From positions 11,780,001 to 11,844,000 of the forward strand of contig OZ017803.1 of NCBI GenBank assembly GCA_963969395.1: a stretch of DNA of 64,000 bases, given 5' to 3'. Shown one piece after another: positions 10,801 through 23,446 of the stretch. The translations under genes and the position numbers were made by a program. Below the pieces are notes generated by a model, which was given only the letters and a program-made list of their open reading frames with translations, was not told where the DNA came from and searched no databases. The DNA is from Pseudoscleropodium purum (taxonomy: Eukaryota > Streptophyta > Bryopsida > Hypnales > Brachytheciaceae). The stretch's first letter is position 1; every line of letters begins with the position of its first letter.

Positions 10801-13800
10801 GCACCAAAGTAATCATTAGCTCCTCTCATTCTGCAGTACGTCTGTGCTCCATTTTATATATGATCAATTTAATCACAGAGCATTCAATTGGAGGGAGAGG
10901 GAGCGTTTCTGCTGCTGCCACCACCTTTCTCCCACCTTTCTCCCACAGTAGTCAAAAGGGTAACAAGAGTCAGTTTTCAATCAAATTTTCAACATGTCGT
11001 GATGACCCTTCTGCCTTGGTGGCACTAAGCTTAGTGGAATGGTAGTTCTGCAGCACCAGCTTCTTTGTAGGACACCACCACGTACATTGGGGCTGGTACT
11101 CTCCTCAACCACCATGACCTATTCGGTTTCAGTTTAGATTGTCGCAGATGGAGAGCATCGGTCCAGCCGAGCTTTTTCGAAGAGCATGAAACCTTTTAAC
11201 TATTAGCATGAGAATGATGAGTCTGATGAATGACCTAGCTCCGTGATTCCGAACCTGGCTGATGACAGGCTCATTTCATTCACGACTGCATTTCATTCAA
11301 GAAGGCTTTCGGTGACACCGGCTAGCTAGCGACCTTGTGTTGTTTGGACTTCGGAAGGGATAGTTGAGGCTCGCCCCTGTTCGTGACAAGATCAGGTTAG
11401 CTAGCATCGTCAGTCTGGCACTCCAGAGACAAAACTTGTCTGATGTTATTTTCACTTGCTGTTCATTATTTGATCTTTGGAACTTGCTGCTGATTGAATT
11501 TTGTGTGCTCAGAAATCGGGATTGATTGTTTGAAAATCAAAGGTTTACAAGATGAGGTAGATCGATGCGTACGTACCCCACTTGAATTCAAAAATCACAT
11601 TTTGTATGTTTGTTTGTTCTACGTTTGTCAAATGACGTTATAATCATGTGTGTTTCTTGCATCGTTGGTGTCTGTTTCGCATTGCGGCATTTGTGCTTAG
11701 ATTGTATCATTGCGTTTTGCTTGAGTACGTAAGAGTTCGGGGTGCAAACCGGCCTGGGATTGTATGTGTTTTGCTAGAGTTAGAGGGAGGTGTTGACCAA
11801 GGGTCTGGCACGGTTTTTTTATTCCAACGCTAATTTAACTTTGGTACGGCATTCCAAAACTGCTAGTCAGATTCCCTTTTCAGTCTGATGTGCAAGTTTG
11901 ATGTGCACAGGGTGTGGGTTTCTCTCAACAAAATACACGACTTTCATACAGATGCACAGTAAGGCAAACACCGAGCCCACAAAAATAATTCCCACATGCT
12001 ATCAAAACATGCTTCATTCAGATAATATTCGAGATCCCCCAAAGCATGACAACAAATTAATCCTTTCTATTTTAGAACAGAACCAAGCTTTTCGCAGCTC
12101 CTCCATGTCAGAGTCCCCCCAAAAGAGTTGGTTCCAACTACGGCCTCTAGAACCAAGAGTCAGCCCATGGCACTAGGGTTTCCTCATGGTCGTCCGGTGC
12201 TCTCATCCGTGCTTTGGCTGGTGCCACGTGGACGCCATTCTACCAGTGTGGAGATTCGTTCTACCACTTTCTTCGTAAGGTAAACGCACCAGTTGTCAGC
12301 CTCGACCACATGTAGGATGCAGTATCTCCAAGCAAGGCCGGAACAGATTTTCACAAAAGGCTTGAAATGTGTGTCAGTTTTGTGTTCCTTTCAAGGTTGT
12401 CACTAATAAGGTTATGACATTTGTTCCAAAGTTGTGAGCAAGAAAAGTAGGAAATAATGAGTCAGAAAGTAGTTCTTGAATGATTAGTATTGCAAGACTC
12501 TAGATGTTGGCAATAGGCCAACGGTACTTTTAGCCTCCCAAAATTCATAGTAATTTTAATTTTCAGAATTTTTTTTGAAAAATTCACAATCCCCACATTT
12601 CTATTTTTCCTAAATGGAAAAAAATTTCCTGCATCTCACATTGCTCACCTTTTACTATAGAATTCTTTAAATGATCAACTATTGGTGCCTCATAAAGTAT
12701 CCCTTTAAGAGTTGATTGGTCTTTCTAAAAGGTTTCCTATGCTTGAAAGTATTTTCCCTTATTTTTCACTTGAAAAGAATTTGATGCAGAATCCAACACA
12801 ATTGATTTCATATTTTTCGAAGTATTTATGAATTACTTATGAATTTCTAAAGAATTATGCCATAGGCACCTATTCTTGATCATAGACCTTGCATAACCTA
12901 CACATGCACAACCTAAAAAATGATATGGATTGATAAAAAGAATAATCATTGCAACATGCAAAAATTAATGTACAAGGTTCTAAAATGCAATTATTAGTAA
13001 ACTTAAATGAATCCTAAATTCTTTAGCATTTGTAAAAAGGGCAATTAGGCAATTAATTTTCATTTCAAAAAGTTAAGTGGACAAACCCTAGCTTTAAAAT
13101 GGACACACCTTGGCTCTTATTCCATGCATTGGAAAAATATGAACCAATACCCAAGAAATCATATCATACTTTCACATTATTAACAATACATTCAAAACCA
13201 CTTATTGTCCATCTCAAAGCTTTCTTGTAGGGATTGTTTTGAAGAAGATGGTTGCAATAAGAGCCCTCTACTATAAAGCTTGCAAGAAAGAAAACTTTAA
13301 TACACCACTCTCTTTAATTCCAAAGTAACATTAGATTTGTGACCTTGCAAGATGTACTCTTGTAACTGTTTGTTTTTAAAATTTTTTGTAGTCAAATTTG
13401 TTGCTAGATAAGCACATCCAACCATACAAAGGCAAATTGAAGTAGGACTTGGACAATGAGAAAAATTTTGAACCGTTGATTCCCTTGTTTCATATATTCA
13501 TTTATGTGGAAACATAGTGTCAACGGTGAAGAAATGGCAGGGTGAAATGGGGCTTCTTTTCATCAATGGCTTTGTACATCATTCAAACTTACAAATTAGC
13601 GTCACACCTCCAAAAACAAATTGAAGCTCCTCACTTAAAGTGACATGTTGGCGTGAAAATATGACAAAAGCTGCAATATTATGACGTACTTGATGTAGTT
13701 CACCAAGGTACCGAGGACACTTGAAGTAGATAATCTAATTGTTCTAAAATTTGCCAAAATTAGTGCACAATCATGTGGTAAGATCTGACAAGTTCAACAT

Positions 13801-13870
13801 GGTGCAAGGGAGTCGTGGACAAGTGTGAAAAAATTGCAAGCAATTCCACCGTCTAGATCTTTTTTAAGAG
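7861..13870. other. Long region without recognisable genes
   Basis: AT-rich sequence with scattered frames of 60-119 codons. The longest (8653-9012, 119 codons, + strand) contains no motif I recognise. The stretch 10440-11450 is somewhat richer in G and C and may once have been genic, but no frame extends beyond 72 codons. The part 12500-13870 is almost free of open frames. No tRNA, rRNA or clear terminal repeats were seen. Confidence 0.4.
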
Positions 13871-13876
13871 TCAAGC

Positions 13877-14131
13877 ATGAATATCACTCGACCAACTCAT
13901 TTGGGTAAACTCGGTGAACAGTTGGATAGATGTCAAAGCATGCTGATGACTAGACAGAGTTGTACAATTGCAAAAGCTCATGAAGGCACGGAAACTCAAC
14001 ATTTATTGGCCCTTCGTGCGATAAATCCTACTTGGCATCCACCTTACAATGGTATTCTTTCAGGTCCCTGCCATCTATTTCCTATCATTCTGGCTGGTGA
14101 TGTCAACCCCACCCCCTCGTTTCAATGGTAA
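13877..14131 (+). other. Short ORF ending in GDVNPTP motif, possible LINE trace
   Basis: This is an 84-codon frame. Its end, a hydrophobic run followed by LAGDVNPTP, resembles the (L)xxGDVxxNPGP segment near the start of ORF2 in some CR1/L2-type LINEs (a 2A-like motif). No endonuclease or reverse transcriptase follows: downstream (14132-15190) is AT-rich and non-coding. The match is short and may be chance. Confidence 0.15.
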
Positions 14132-15194
14132 ATAGGGATACTTCCCGAAGTTCCAAAATTTCATATTTGCATAGAAAACACAAGACTTATCCAAATTTCT
14201 TGTATTTTAGGTCAATAGATAGATCTTTGAGAACCCTACAAGATCTCTTTGTGACATTTTCTCATCCAAACATGCCTAATGCTTGTTTCTTGGGGTCGAA
14301 AATGTTCAAGGACACTTTTTGTCCTCAACGTCATTTTGGGATTAAGTCCTTGAAGATTGCCAAATTTTTTAAGTACATATATGTATCAACTTTTGTGCTT
14401 TACAATAATTTCTAAAATCAACTATTAGATGCTTTTAGTCCCTACATTGTTCTAGGGTTAATATTAATCTCATTACTTGGAGGACAATCATATTATTAAC
14501 CAAATATTGTGAATGTAAGTCAAGTGTGAAATAAGAAATCATAATGTGGCAAAGGTGTAAGATATTCTAGTTTGTCATTGAAGAGAGTTATGATTGTAAC
14601 TTTAATTCTAATTGATGGTTTCATATTTATGCATGGTAGTGAAAGAATGCTAGAGAACTCCAACCTAATTTTGATAAGAGCATAAATTATGGATCTATTC
14701 ATTATATCCCATTTGAAATCGATTTGAATAGCAAGAATTACACCAAAATTATCCTTCTATTAAATTAGGCTATTTGTTTTGTTATGTTTGTTATGTTGAA
14801 ATCTCCTGAATCATGCATCTTCCATTCGCGTGTTGGGTATCATCAGAAAGTCCTCAGCAAGGAGGGGTGCACAAGCTTGATTTCATGGCATTCCAACCTA
14901 AGCCATGAAAATTATTTAATTTTGAAGTTTTTATGAATTAAAAGAATTAGAAAACTTTTTTTTCTTTTTTTTTGACCATGGCAGTAGCACGAGGCACACT
15001 AGTTTCCTTTATTTTTACACTATATAGAAATTTTACAGATTTTTTCACCAATTTCTTGCCGATATTTTCGAATGCAACCAGATTCTTTCCCAATTCCACC
15101 GGTTAACTCTCTGAACTAGTTGCCGGGTTTTTCCAAACACTGCCATGAACTAAGAGAATCGCCTTCCGCATATCACGGGCAGAATGGAAGACCG

Positions 15195-15525
15195 AATGGA
15201 CTGCGAAACAGAAAATGGACGCGGAGAACGAGTAAGCGTGAGCCTCTCATGGGCATGGGCATCGGCAGAGCATATCGTCCTGATAAACTAGAATACATTC
15301 GGAGCTGACACAGAAATTGAAATCCTGGAGGCGACGACGAAATTGTCGAATTGCTTAGGAAATCTTACAATTGAGCTCCGGGGTCTTCACCCAGCATCCA
15401 GGACATCCTAATAAACGCTTCACACAGGCTTGCAGCCGCTGACTACAGTAGTGTCCTCGAATAAAATCTACTCTGTTCCTTACAACCCCATCCGGAAAAG
15501 TCTGCCTTGTTGTGGGGTCTCTTGA
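15195..15525 (-). repeat. Third, 3'-flank-only copy of the cpRNP locus
   Basis: It aligns in the same orientation with 17355-17640 (for example CGACGAAATTGTCGAATTG, then TACAATTGAGCTCCGG, then TTCACCCAGCATCCAG). It therefore aligns inversely with about 1440-1690. It contains only the sequence 3' of the cpRNP stop codon; no RRM coding sequence is attached. A 5'-truncated retrocopy of a 3' UTR or a partial segmental duplication would both explain it. Confidence 0.75.
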
Positions 15526-15758
15526 GAGGTAGTTTGAGAGGATAAGTAACTCACATGGGCATAAATGCAGAGAAAATTCAAAACAAATCAGTTAAAACAA
15601 ATTCAAACGTGGCAATTAGGAAAAACAATCCTCAAAATTCATATTTCCATAAAAAATTTCACAAGTCTATACATCTTTCATTTTTCAGAAGTGCAACCAA
15701 TCCCATCACTAAAGAATACCTTCTTCCTGCACAGCAAAACCCTAAAATAAGTTGATAT

Positions 15759-15844
15759 ATGTGAGTGCCAACTAATAAGTACAAATTGCACCCAATAAAC
15801 TATGTTTTGGGGTGCAACTTGTGCTTATTAGTTGGCACTCACAT
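15759..15844. ncRNA. Near-perfect 86-nt foldback, miRNA-precursor-like or tiny MITE
   Basis: The arms 15759-15793 (starting ATGTGAGTGCCAACTAATAA) and 15809-15844 are reverse complements over about 35 bp. There is one G:U-compatible and one mismatched position, and the loop is about 15 nt. The size, the single continuous stem and the small loop suit a plant miRNA or siRNA foldback as well as a very small inverted-repeat element. There is no clear target duplication and no expression evidence, so the assignment is structural only. Confidence 0.45.
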
Positions 15845-16659
15845 AAAAGGTATCTTGATCACTGGCTACCTTATGCAGAAAGGAGCTCCAAAGCTTTTTC
15901 GAAATCTAAAACTAATATTCAAGTGAAGCCCTACTCCTCCCAGTCTCAGTTCTCACGACTGCAAACGATGAGAAATGAAAGAGGAACGGAAACCTAAACA
16001 TCTCACAAAGCCATAAAACACCATCTCAACAACCACTGAACTTCAAACTTATACATGAGCTCAATGATACCTCACAACATGTACTAACCTGGTGCTGCTC
16101 ACCTTCTTCAAACCACGCCTGTCTATAAGGGGGAATGCAGCTGCGTGTGAAACCAAAGACCAAGCAACAGAACCAAAAATTTGCAGTAGACATGACACTA
16201 ACTATAAAAAGCAGACATACTTGTTCTTCCGAGCTCCACCCCCACGCTGCAAGAGAGTTGCATCTGCGAAAGACCTGCGACAGAGATGCCACAAAGTTGC
16301 GAGAGAGCGATAGAGATGGAGGGAGGTAGGGAGATACGCCTGTGAGCGGGGGAGCATGGCAACCTAAAATCCAACACCTTAAAGGAAGAACACAACCTGA
16401 ACTCGGGCTACGCATTCAACGGCCGACATCGATCAGCTCAGTTCAAGGTCACCTGTACGATTTTTTACAGTGTGTAGTGTTCAAGATCCCTGCCACATCA
16501 TTATTTTTTATTTTTGGCACCTTCCCGACCGGTCCCCGTGAGGTTGTCACTTTCGAGGGGATAGTATGTAAGAAAACGGAAAAGAAAAAAAAGACAACTC
16601 ACCTAAGCTTAACATAGACACGTGTCCATTACAAAATTAGTACAATAGCAGAGACTCAA

Positions 16660-18800
16660 CGATGTCAAAATGGCATTGATAAAGTTGCACACAAAAAATC
16701 GGATGAAAAAGAATCCGTTCTTCAATATACAAAACCCCCGTTCGATCATCCAAAGGACAAATTTAGTCCAGGCGGTCCTCCAGTGTAGGAAGACCACCAA
16801 ACACACTCTATGCCCCAGAATCTGGATATCTTTCATTCTAAACAATGAAATGAACAGACAACCAAAGTATAACAACAGTCCGCTGAAATTGCAACAAATT
16901 GCATAATCACAAAACATGAAAAAAACAGCGACTAGAAAAACAGTAATCCTCCTTCACAGTTACAGGGCAACGATAAAAGTCACCGATGCCGAGCCGCACA
17001 GAAACGACGACCATTCATAGCTGATGGATCAAACAAGCAGAATCGAAAAAGGGAAAGGATAGAACTTCCGCGACATTACAAAATTAGGACAATCGCAGAG
17101 GCTTCAAAATCCAAAAGAAACCTTCCACGAACTATAAGCTTAAGAAACTCGGCTCCCACAGGCATACTACACGTGAAGGTCAGATCCGGCAGGCAGGAGC
17201 CGAAATAGAATTCTCCACGTCACATTTTGAAAAGTCCACGTCACCTTGCACAAATCACTAGATGACATGTGGAACTTTCTTACAAAATTGACTTAATTTA
17301 TGTCGAATCTCACCTTCACGAATAGTATGAAGACCTTACAGACTGCGAACAAGTGAAAATAGAAACGGAGAACGAGGAAGCAGGCACCCCTCATGGACAA
17401 CATAACATGTCGGCCTCATCAAACCACAATGCTGACACAGAAATGGAAATCCTAAAGGCGACGACAAAATTGTCGAATTGTATAGGAAATTTTACAATTG
17501 AGCTCCGGGTCTTCACCCAGCATCCAGGAAATCCTAATAACCACTGCCTCAAGACTTGCAGCCGCTCACTAGTATCCTTGAACAAAATCTACCCTATTCC
17601 TTACAACCCGGTCCGAGAATTCCTGTCTTACATAAGACAACGAGAAAAAACCCCGTAAAACCTAGACTAAACATAGCCATGAGGGCGACAGCCAGTGTCT
17701 GCCAGAAACCTCCGCTCAAAACCTGGGAGGGGGCTTGTCACCGGCCAAATTCACTCTCAATTGTCTTCCCTCAAAATCAGCACCGTCGAGGTTCTCAATG
17801 GCCGTGCTCACATCATTAGCATTCTCCAAAGTCACAAACCCAAAACCACGCGACTTACCCGATTCCCTGTCATACACAACCTTGGCGTCCACCACCTTCC
17901 CGAAGTCCGAAAATAGCTGGTACAAGGCGCCTTCGTCGCAGCCCCATGTCAAGTTACCCACGAACAGCTTGTTCGGGTCGTCGGAGGGCCTGCGGCTGCC
18001 TCCCAGCGGCCTTTCGGGCCTCTCACCCCTCTCGAAACGGGGCTTATCCCTGTTCGACTGCGGGTAGTTCACCCTCAAAGTCCTTCCTCCCATATCGCTT
18101 CCGTCCAACGAGTTGATAACTGCTTGCGCGTCCTCGTTGCTCGCCATCGTCACGAAAGCGAACCCTCGGCTCCTGCCAGACTCCCGGTCATAAATCACCT
18201 CCACCTCCTCCACGGTACCAACATCCTGGCAAATTTCAGCCAGCTGCGCGCTATCGCAAGTCCAAGGCAAGTTGCCGACGTACAGCTTGGAGCCCTGTTG
18301 CACAGGGACCGGATCAACGGCAGCGGGGGCTTCCTCGGTCTCCCCATCTCCGAAGGTGTACTCCGTCACCTCCGCGGCTCTCGCTACAATAGCGGAGTTC
18401 ACAGCACTCCTCTTCGACAACGACAACTCCAAGAAGGAGCACGACATGGCTGACGGTCCCGCCAAGGGCGTGCCCATGCTCAATGCACTGCCATTACGGC
18501 TCAAACTGCTCTCCGCGCGGGCCGACACGACGGCGAACCGCGTGCTGCCCACGGCCACGGTCAAGCTTGTCGCCGCCATTGCTCCGGATGATCTCGCAAC
18601 AACAAAACAAAACAAGCACAACGAATCTGCAAATGCTACCGAAGAAAACCCCAAACCCCTTGAAGCAAGCACTACGGGTGCTTCCCCGTTCTCTTTGTTA
18701 TGTCACTTGGGTCCTCACGAGTCTGGATAAGGTGCGGTCATGGTTTTTGTATTCCGGGCTGCCCCTCAGCCTGGCTCCGCCTGCCCGCTTTGGTCAGGGA
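16660..18800 (-). repeat. Right arm of inverted duplication carrying cpRNP gene
   Basis: Reverse-complement partner of about 296-2695. Upstream of the gene both arms share CCTTATCCAGACTCGTGAGG. Downstream they share the 3' flank to about 16670. Small indels, such as the loss of five linker residues in the CDS, show that the arms have diverged. Confidence 0.75.
17716..18579 (-). CDS. Chloroplast ribonucleoprotein with two RRM domains, second copy
   Basis: This is a 287-residue paralogue of the protein at 505-1374, with the same plan: transit-peptide-like N-terminus (MAATSLTVAVGSTRF), acidic spacer, RRM1 (LYVGNL, RGFAFVTM) and RRM2 (LFVGNL, RGFGFVTL), and the same C-terminus (GDKPPPRF). Changes cluster in the N-terminus and spacer; a five-residue piece of the inter-RRM linker (near GERPER) is missing. 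All RNP aromatic residues are kept, so binding should be intact. The ATG at 18579 corresponds to ATG 505 of the other copy; upstream the frame is open but lacks ATG. It is also intronless. Conservation focused on the RRMs suggests both copies are, or recently were, under selection. Confidence 0.88.
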   Translation of the reverse strand: MAATSLTVAVGSTRFAVVSARAESSLSRNGSALSMGTPLAGPSAMSCSFLELSLSKRSAVNSAIVARAAEVTEYTFGDGETEEAPAAVDPVPVQQGSKLYVGNLPWTCDSAQLAEICQDVGTVEEVEVIYDRESGRSRGFAFVTMASNEDAQAVINSLDGSDMGGRTLRVNYPQSNRDKPRFERGERPERPLGGSRRPSDDPNKLFVGNLTWGCDEGALYQLFSDFGKVVDAKVVYDRESGKSRGFGFVTLENANDVSTAIENLDGADFEGRQLRVNLAGDKPPPRF

Positions 18801-20742
18801 GAACCAACTCATATGTACCCGGGTGTTTTATTTGTCATTTATTTTACGCAGTGCAGAAAGCGATTTTCAGTGGAATGACGAAGCTATTTACGTCCACAAA
18901 AATGGATGAAACCTACAATATATGGATGAAAATTTATTTATTCATCCCAAAGACTATACATGCATACAAAATAGAATGCTACCATCCCAAGATTTGGTAG
19001 CCTTTCATCCACTGGAAAAAGAATTATATCTATCCAAATATCCCCTATAAAAAAATTGTGCACTACTTTTGATCAATATTGAAGTAATATTGGATGTAGA
19101 ATATTCCATGCCACCTACTATGGAACCAAAATAGTGATAGTGCATGCTACTGCTTGTTATGCAACTTGCTTATGTAAATCTTTCAATAAAAAATTTCATG
19201 AAAACCTCCTTTAATTAAATTACTTAACCCTAAAACTTAAAAGACTTTCGAAGTGTCAAAGGGAAATGGAAAAATAGATAATATTCTTAATTAATGTGTG
19301 TTGGAGGTGCCCTTTTGCTACCCCAAGAAATAGAACACGGAAACTTGGTGGCCAGCCAATGATTTTCTTCAACTTTTCAGTCAACCAATGGCACTAATGC
19401 CACAACTTTCTAGCCAACCAATCATTCTCTTTGGATTGTAATTGAATTTCCTTCTAGGCATTTAGGGAGGCATTATCCTTCCTTCTAAGGGGGAATGCTT
19501 TACACTAGTTAAAATGTAACAAAAGCTATAAAAACACAAAAATAACTACAAATGGATTAAAGGAATAGTTGTCTGTCCATTTGAAGAGGGACTTCCATAT
19601 TTTTATGGGCCCCCCTTACTTTGTCTTTTTAATCAGGATTAGAGTTATTTTCATATTTGTACTTTCTTCAGAGATTGGATATCCTTCAATTGTTGCACAT
19701 TGCCATTAATACTTGCAATTCCTTCACTGTGAGCATTTCATTCTATATTTTGAAGGCATCCTTGTTTTATTTTTGTTGTTGTTTCTAATTTAATTGACTC
19801 AAGCACTTTCAGGTCAATTTTTTTGGTATTTAGACCAAAACATGCATTATTCTTTACTAATTGTAATAATGAATTATTTATTTTCATTTGAATTAGTTGA
19901 TTGAATTTGACATTCCAAAATTGAATTATTGGTTTGTCGAATGTTATAATTTCCAATTGATCAAAGGAATTCTCAAAATAGAATAGAATAGGGTGAATTA
20001 TACATACTTTCAATTCTAAACAAGATTGTATATCTAATTTTCACTTATTTTCAAAGTAGATAGTTATTTTCTATTGTGTAGTTAAATGCACTAATAGCTA
20101 TCATGATGACTAATAGTCGAGCCAAAGCAAGCAACCCAAGACGTGGTAATTGCCTTCAGTGGTTGCCATATAATCGATTAATTGTTGGAAATAAAGATTA
20201 CATGAAAGGTTGGAAACACAAGAAGATGTTCAACACTTGAGTTATTGGAATTGAATTTCACCATCTATATATGAATTGAAAATGATGCACAATATGACTA
20301 CCTTAATTAAAATTTTAGATTCCTTAAGGTAAATTTATTGGTCCTAAAAGGGTAGTTCACCAAAATGTGTTATAATTTGTAACTTCTCGATTTTTAAATT
20401 GTTTGCTTAGTTCTTTTCTTTAAATGATGTCTTTAAATTCTTGTATGGTTAAATTTCTAAAAATTATTTTAGATCTTTATCTATCTGATGTAAATAAAAA
20501 CATTATACTTTAAAAATGATTTTTGTGTAACATGATGAGTACTAATTTTCTCAAATGTGAGTGGAAATCTATGGTATGCTTGTTTCTTAAAGTCATAAAT
20601 GTTGAATGTGGCATTAGTGAATTGCATCAATTAAATTAAGCATTTCAATAATATTCATGATTAATCTATTGCCTAAACAACATTTTCCAAGATAAATTTG
20701 GATGCAACAAACTCTATTGAGTTGCATTTCAAGACATGTAAA
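18801..20742. other. AT-rich non-coding stretch
   Basis: Very AT-rich sequence without frames longer than 91 codons and without recognisable domains. The minus-strand frame 19738-20013 is Ile-, Lys- and Asn-rich, as expected from chance in AT-rich DNA. No repeats with defined ends were seen. Confidence 0.4.
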
Positions 20743-20743
20743 T

Positions 20744-20813
<70 letters not shown>
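20743..20813. repeat. (CA)n(TA)n microsatellite
   Basis: A compound simple repeat: about 27 bases of alternating AC/CA followed by about 44 bases of alternating TA. Confidence 0.95.
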
Positions 20814-20815
<2 letters not shown>

Positions 20816-21645
20816 TAAAAAGAAAAAAATGGTACAACATCAATAAATTCAATGTATCCAAATTGGAATTGTTGAAATACAAAAATGTTTTTATCAAAAA
20901 GGTTAAAATGGAAAATGAAAACTATTGTAAAAGTCTTGTAGTTGTTTTTAGAATTTTGACTAATGTATAATAGAGATTTCTTGTAATAGACTTCTTTATG
21001 ACCAATTAATTTTTGATAAAGGAATGAAAATCATTACTTTCTTGAGTACTTTCCCAAATAAGACATTTAGTATAATACTAAGACAATATGGAGGTGTTTC
21101 CTTTGAATTTTTTTATGGAGTTCAACCTGTAATTAATGAATATGATTTGTATTTCAAATTTAGGAATAATTTAATTTCTTATTAAAAAATTGTTGGTATT
21201 TTTTATATACATAATTTGTTGTCTCCAACAAGCCTTAAGAAAAGGCAGTGACTACAAAATTGGATTGTTTGACCAATTAGGATTCAAGTACATTTCATGT
21301 GAATGCAATACAATACCATCAAAAAGATTCTTTAGTACTATATATTTAGGTATAATAAATCTATACATTAACTATTGTACCATGTATTATTGCCACATCC
21401 AAAATAAAAGTAAGAGTAACTCTTTTATTTACTTTTAATTCATAGGAAAACTTTGAAATTCAATAACTTATACACTATAGGTCCCAACATCATGAAATAG
21501 AGCGATTTTTGATAATACAAAAAACATAACCACATGATACATAGTTTTAGGGATCTCACTATAACTAATTAACTAACAATATATCTTCTATTTTCAAGAA
21601 CAAAGATTTTTCTATTGCTACCAATATTAAGACTAAGAGACTCAC

Positions 21646-21696
21646 TATAATAATAATAAATAATAATAATAATAATAATAAAGAAGAAGAAGAAGA
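21646..21696. repeat. (TAA)n(GAA)n microsatellite
   Basis: Trinucleotide runs of AATAAT type followed by AAGAAG units in AT-rich non-coding DNA. Confidence 0.85.
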
Positions 21697-22254
21697 ATCA
21701 AACAAACATATTTAACCTTTATTATTATAAAATTCATTGCAAGCTCCATAAGCATTTTGAAAGTCAAAACTTGAATTTCCACATAATTTTTTATTTTAAC
21801 TCCTAAAGAACTAAGCTGCATATTTTTGTAATATAGCAAATTTTCACACAATATGTAGACAATTTTCTTTAGAAGAACCAATAATTTTTATAGTTCTTGA
21901 TTATATGATTAAAAAGTTATAGTATGATATGCAATTTCTTTTTCAAATTGGATATCTTGAGCATATTAGAAAAAATCACTTTTGTTAGAAACAAAATTTG
22001 AAATTGGTTTTTTAAACCTATATATATGTGGAAAGCTTTGAATCATTTGATTATGATTAATGAGATGAATGGTATGAGGAATTTTAGTTTGTGGGTAGTT
22101 ATAGATTCTCTATTCTAAAATGAACTTAAAAGTCCTATATTTAATTCAATTTTCCATATTTTTGAAAAAAAATAAAATCATGGAATATAAATTTTTCATT
22201 ACAATATTCCAACCATTGGGATTGGCCTTTTCTTTTAATTCCATAACTAAATTC

Positions 22255-23446
22255 TTAACCCCTAAAGTTCCTTGATAATGTGTTCAACAAAAATATTCAA
22301 AAATTGCCATTTTTAAGTCATGTATCAAAAAATATTTTAAATCATTTTTGGACACATCCAACTATAGGATCTTGTAGTATGATAATTTGAAAAGATGTGG
22401 AAATTTTTTTTAAAATTCCACCATGTAGATTGCAAGACAGGGTTGACAAATCAGTACGTCCGCCCTAAAATAGCGTCTGTAACCTGGACGTCCGTCCTCA
22501 CGGACGCCAGCGGACGCAGCGTCCCTCCTGCCGTCGGAAGGTAGACGGGTGGGGCGGGGCGGACAGGGCGGATGGGGCAGACGGATGGGGCGGACAGGGG
22601 GACAAATGGACGGCGTTCGCGAATGTCAGCGGACACTGCGGACACAGCGTCCGCGTCCGAACGTCCCGGACGTCCGACCGTCTTGTCAACCCTGTTGCAA
22701 GATATTAGTGTTTCAATTGACAAAAGGCCTTTTTTTGGCCCTGTGAAAAATCGGGCAGCTACACTTCACAAGGTCACATTTGTATGAAACAATTTCCAAA
22801 ATGTTTGCAACTCTTTGGATTCATTCTTCAAGGCAAGTTGGCTAAATGCTTGAAAATTTTCAAATCATTTGAATTTGTACAACATATAGGAAAAAAATAG
22901 TAAGTAGAAAGAAGTAGAGAATGAATCAAAATACTAAATTGTTAATAATCTAGTTATGGAATTGAAAAATGCCAATCCCAATGGTTGTAATGTTGTAATA
23001 AACAATATTCACTTAATATTTTTATTTTTTTACAAAAATATTGAAAATTGAATTCAATAAAGGATTTCAAAGTTTATTTAGGAGTAAAGAATCCATAAGT
23101 GCTTGCAAACTAAAACACCTCATAACTTTTGAGTCATAGATCAAAATGGAATATTCAAAGTTTTCTATACATATATAAATCTAGAGAATTAATTTAAAAT
23201 TTTTGTTTTTGAAAAAAATAATTTTTTGAGATCTGCCCAAATTGCTCAAGTTGAAAAACAAACTACATATTAGGCCATAACTTTTGACTCGTATTTCCAA
23301 ATGTCTTGAAATTTGTGCACATGAAAGATATTCCTTGTCCATACCTTCTACTAAAATTTGGGTTAAAAATATAGGAATCTCCGCTCACATGCACCTACCA
23401 AAAAGTTATGTTGCCAAAAAATGCACCTTGGTCCTTTAGGGATTAA
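22255..23446. repeat. AT-rich element with TTAACCC ends, copy C (hosting a hAT MITE)
   Basis: Left end TTAACCCCTAAAG, right end CTTTAGGGATTAA. It shares the interior motifs of copies A and B. The GC-rich MITE at 22438-22694 is inserted in it, splitting the conserved AGATTGCAAGATATTA block. Immediately upstream (about 22040-22235) is an inverted fragment of the same family, matching the reverse complement of about 22960-23160. Confidence 0.55.
22438..22694. mobile_element. GC-rich hAT-type MITE, complete, with 8-bp TSD
   Basis: The ends are CAGGGTTGAC and GTCAACCCTG, a perfect 10-bp terminal inverted repeat of the CAGGG hAT class. The element is flanked by the 8-bp direct repeat TTGCAAGA (22430-22437 and 22695-22702). 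The empty site is visible in copy A of the AT-rich family (ATTGCAAGATATTAA near 2867). The 257-bp interior is G+C-rich with many GGACG, CGGAC and GCGGACA words and has no transposase. Related copies are at 47243, 57579, 60540 and 62696. Confidence 0.9.

Noticed and set aside
17735..18730. Plus-strand frames of 110-152 codons over the second cpRNP gene
   Set aside because: They are antisense shadows; the minus strand encodes both RRM domains.
20673..20970. Frames with Ile-Tyr or Thr-His runs
   Set aside because: They are translations of the (CA)n(TA)n microsatellite.
22451..22787. Several overlapping frames of 60-90 codons rich in Arg, Gly and Pro in the GC-rich tract
   Set aside because: They occur in all frames because GC-rich repeat words lack stop codons; the tract is a MITE with defined ends. 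The same applies near 47.3, 52.9, 55.6, 57.6, 60.6 and 62.7 kb.
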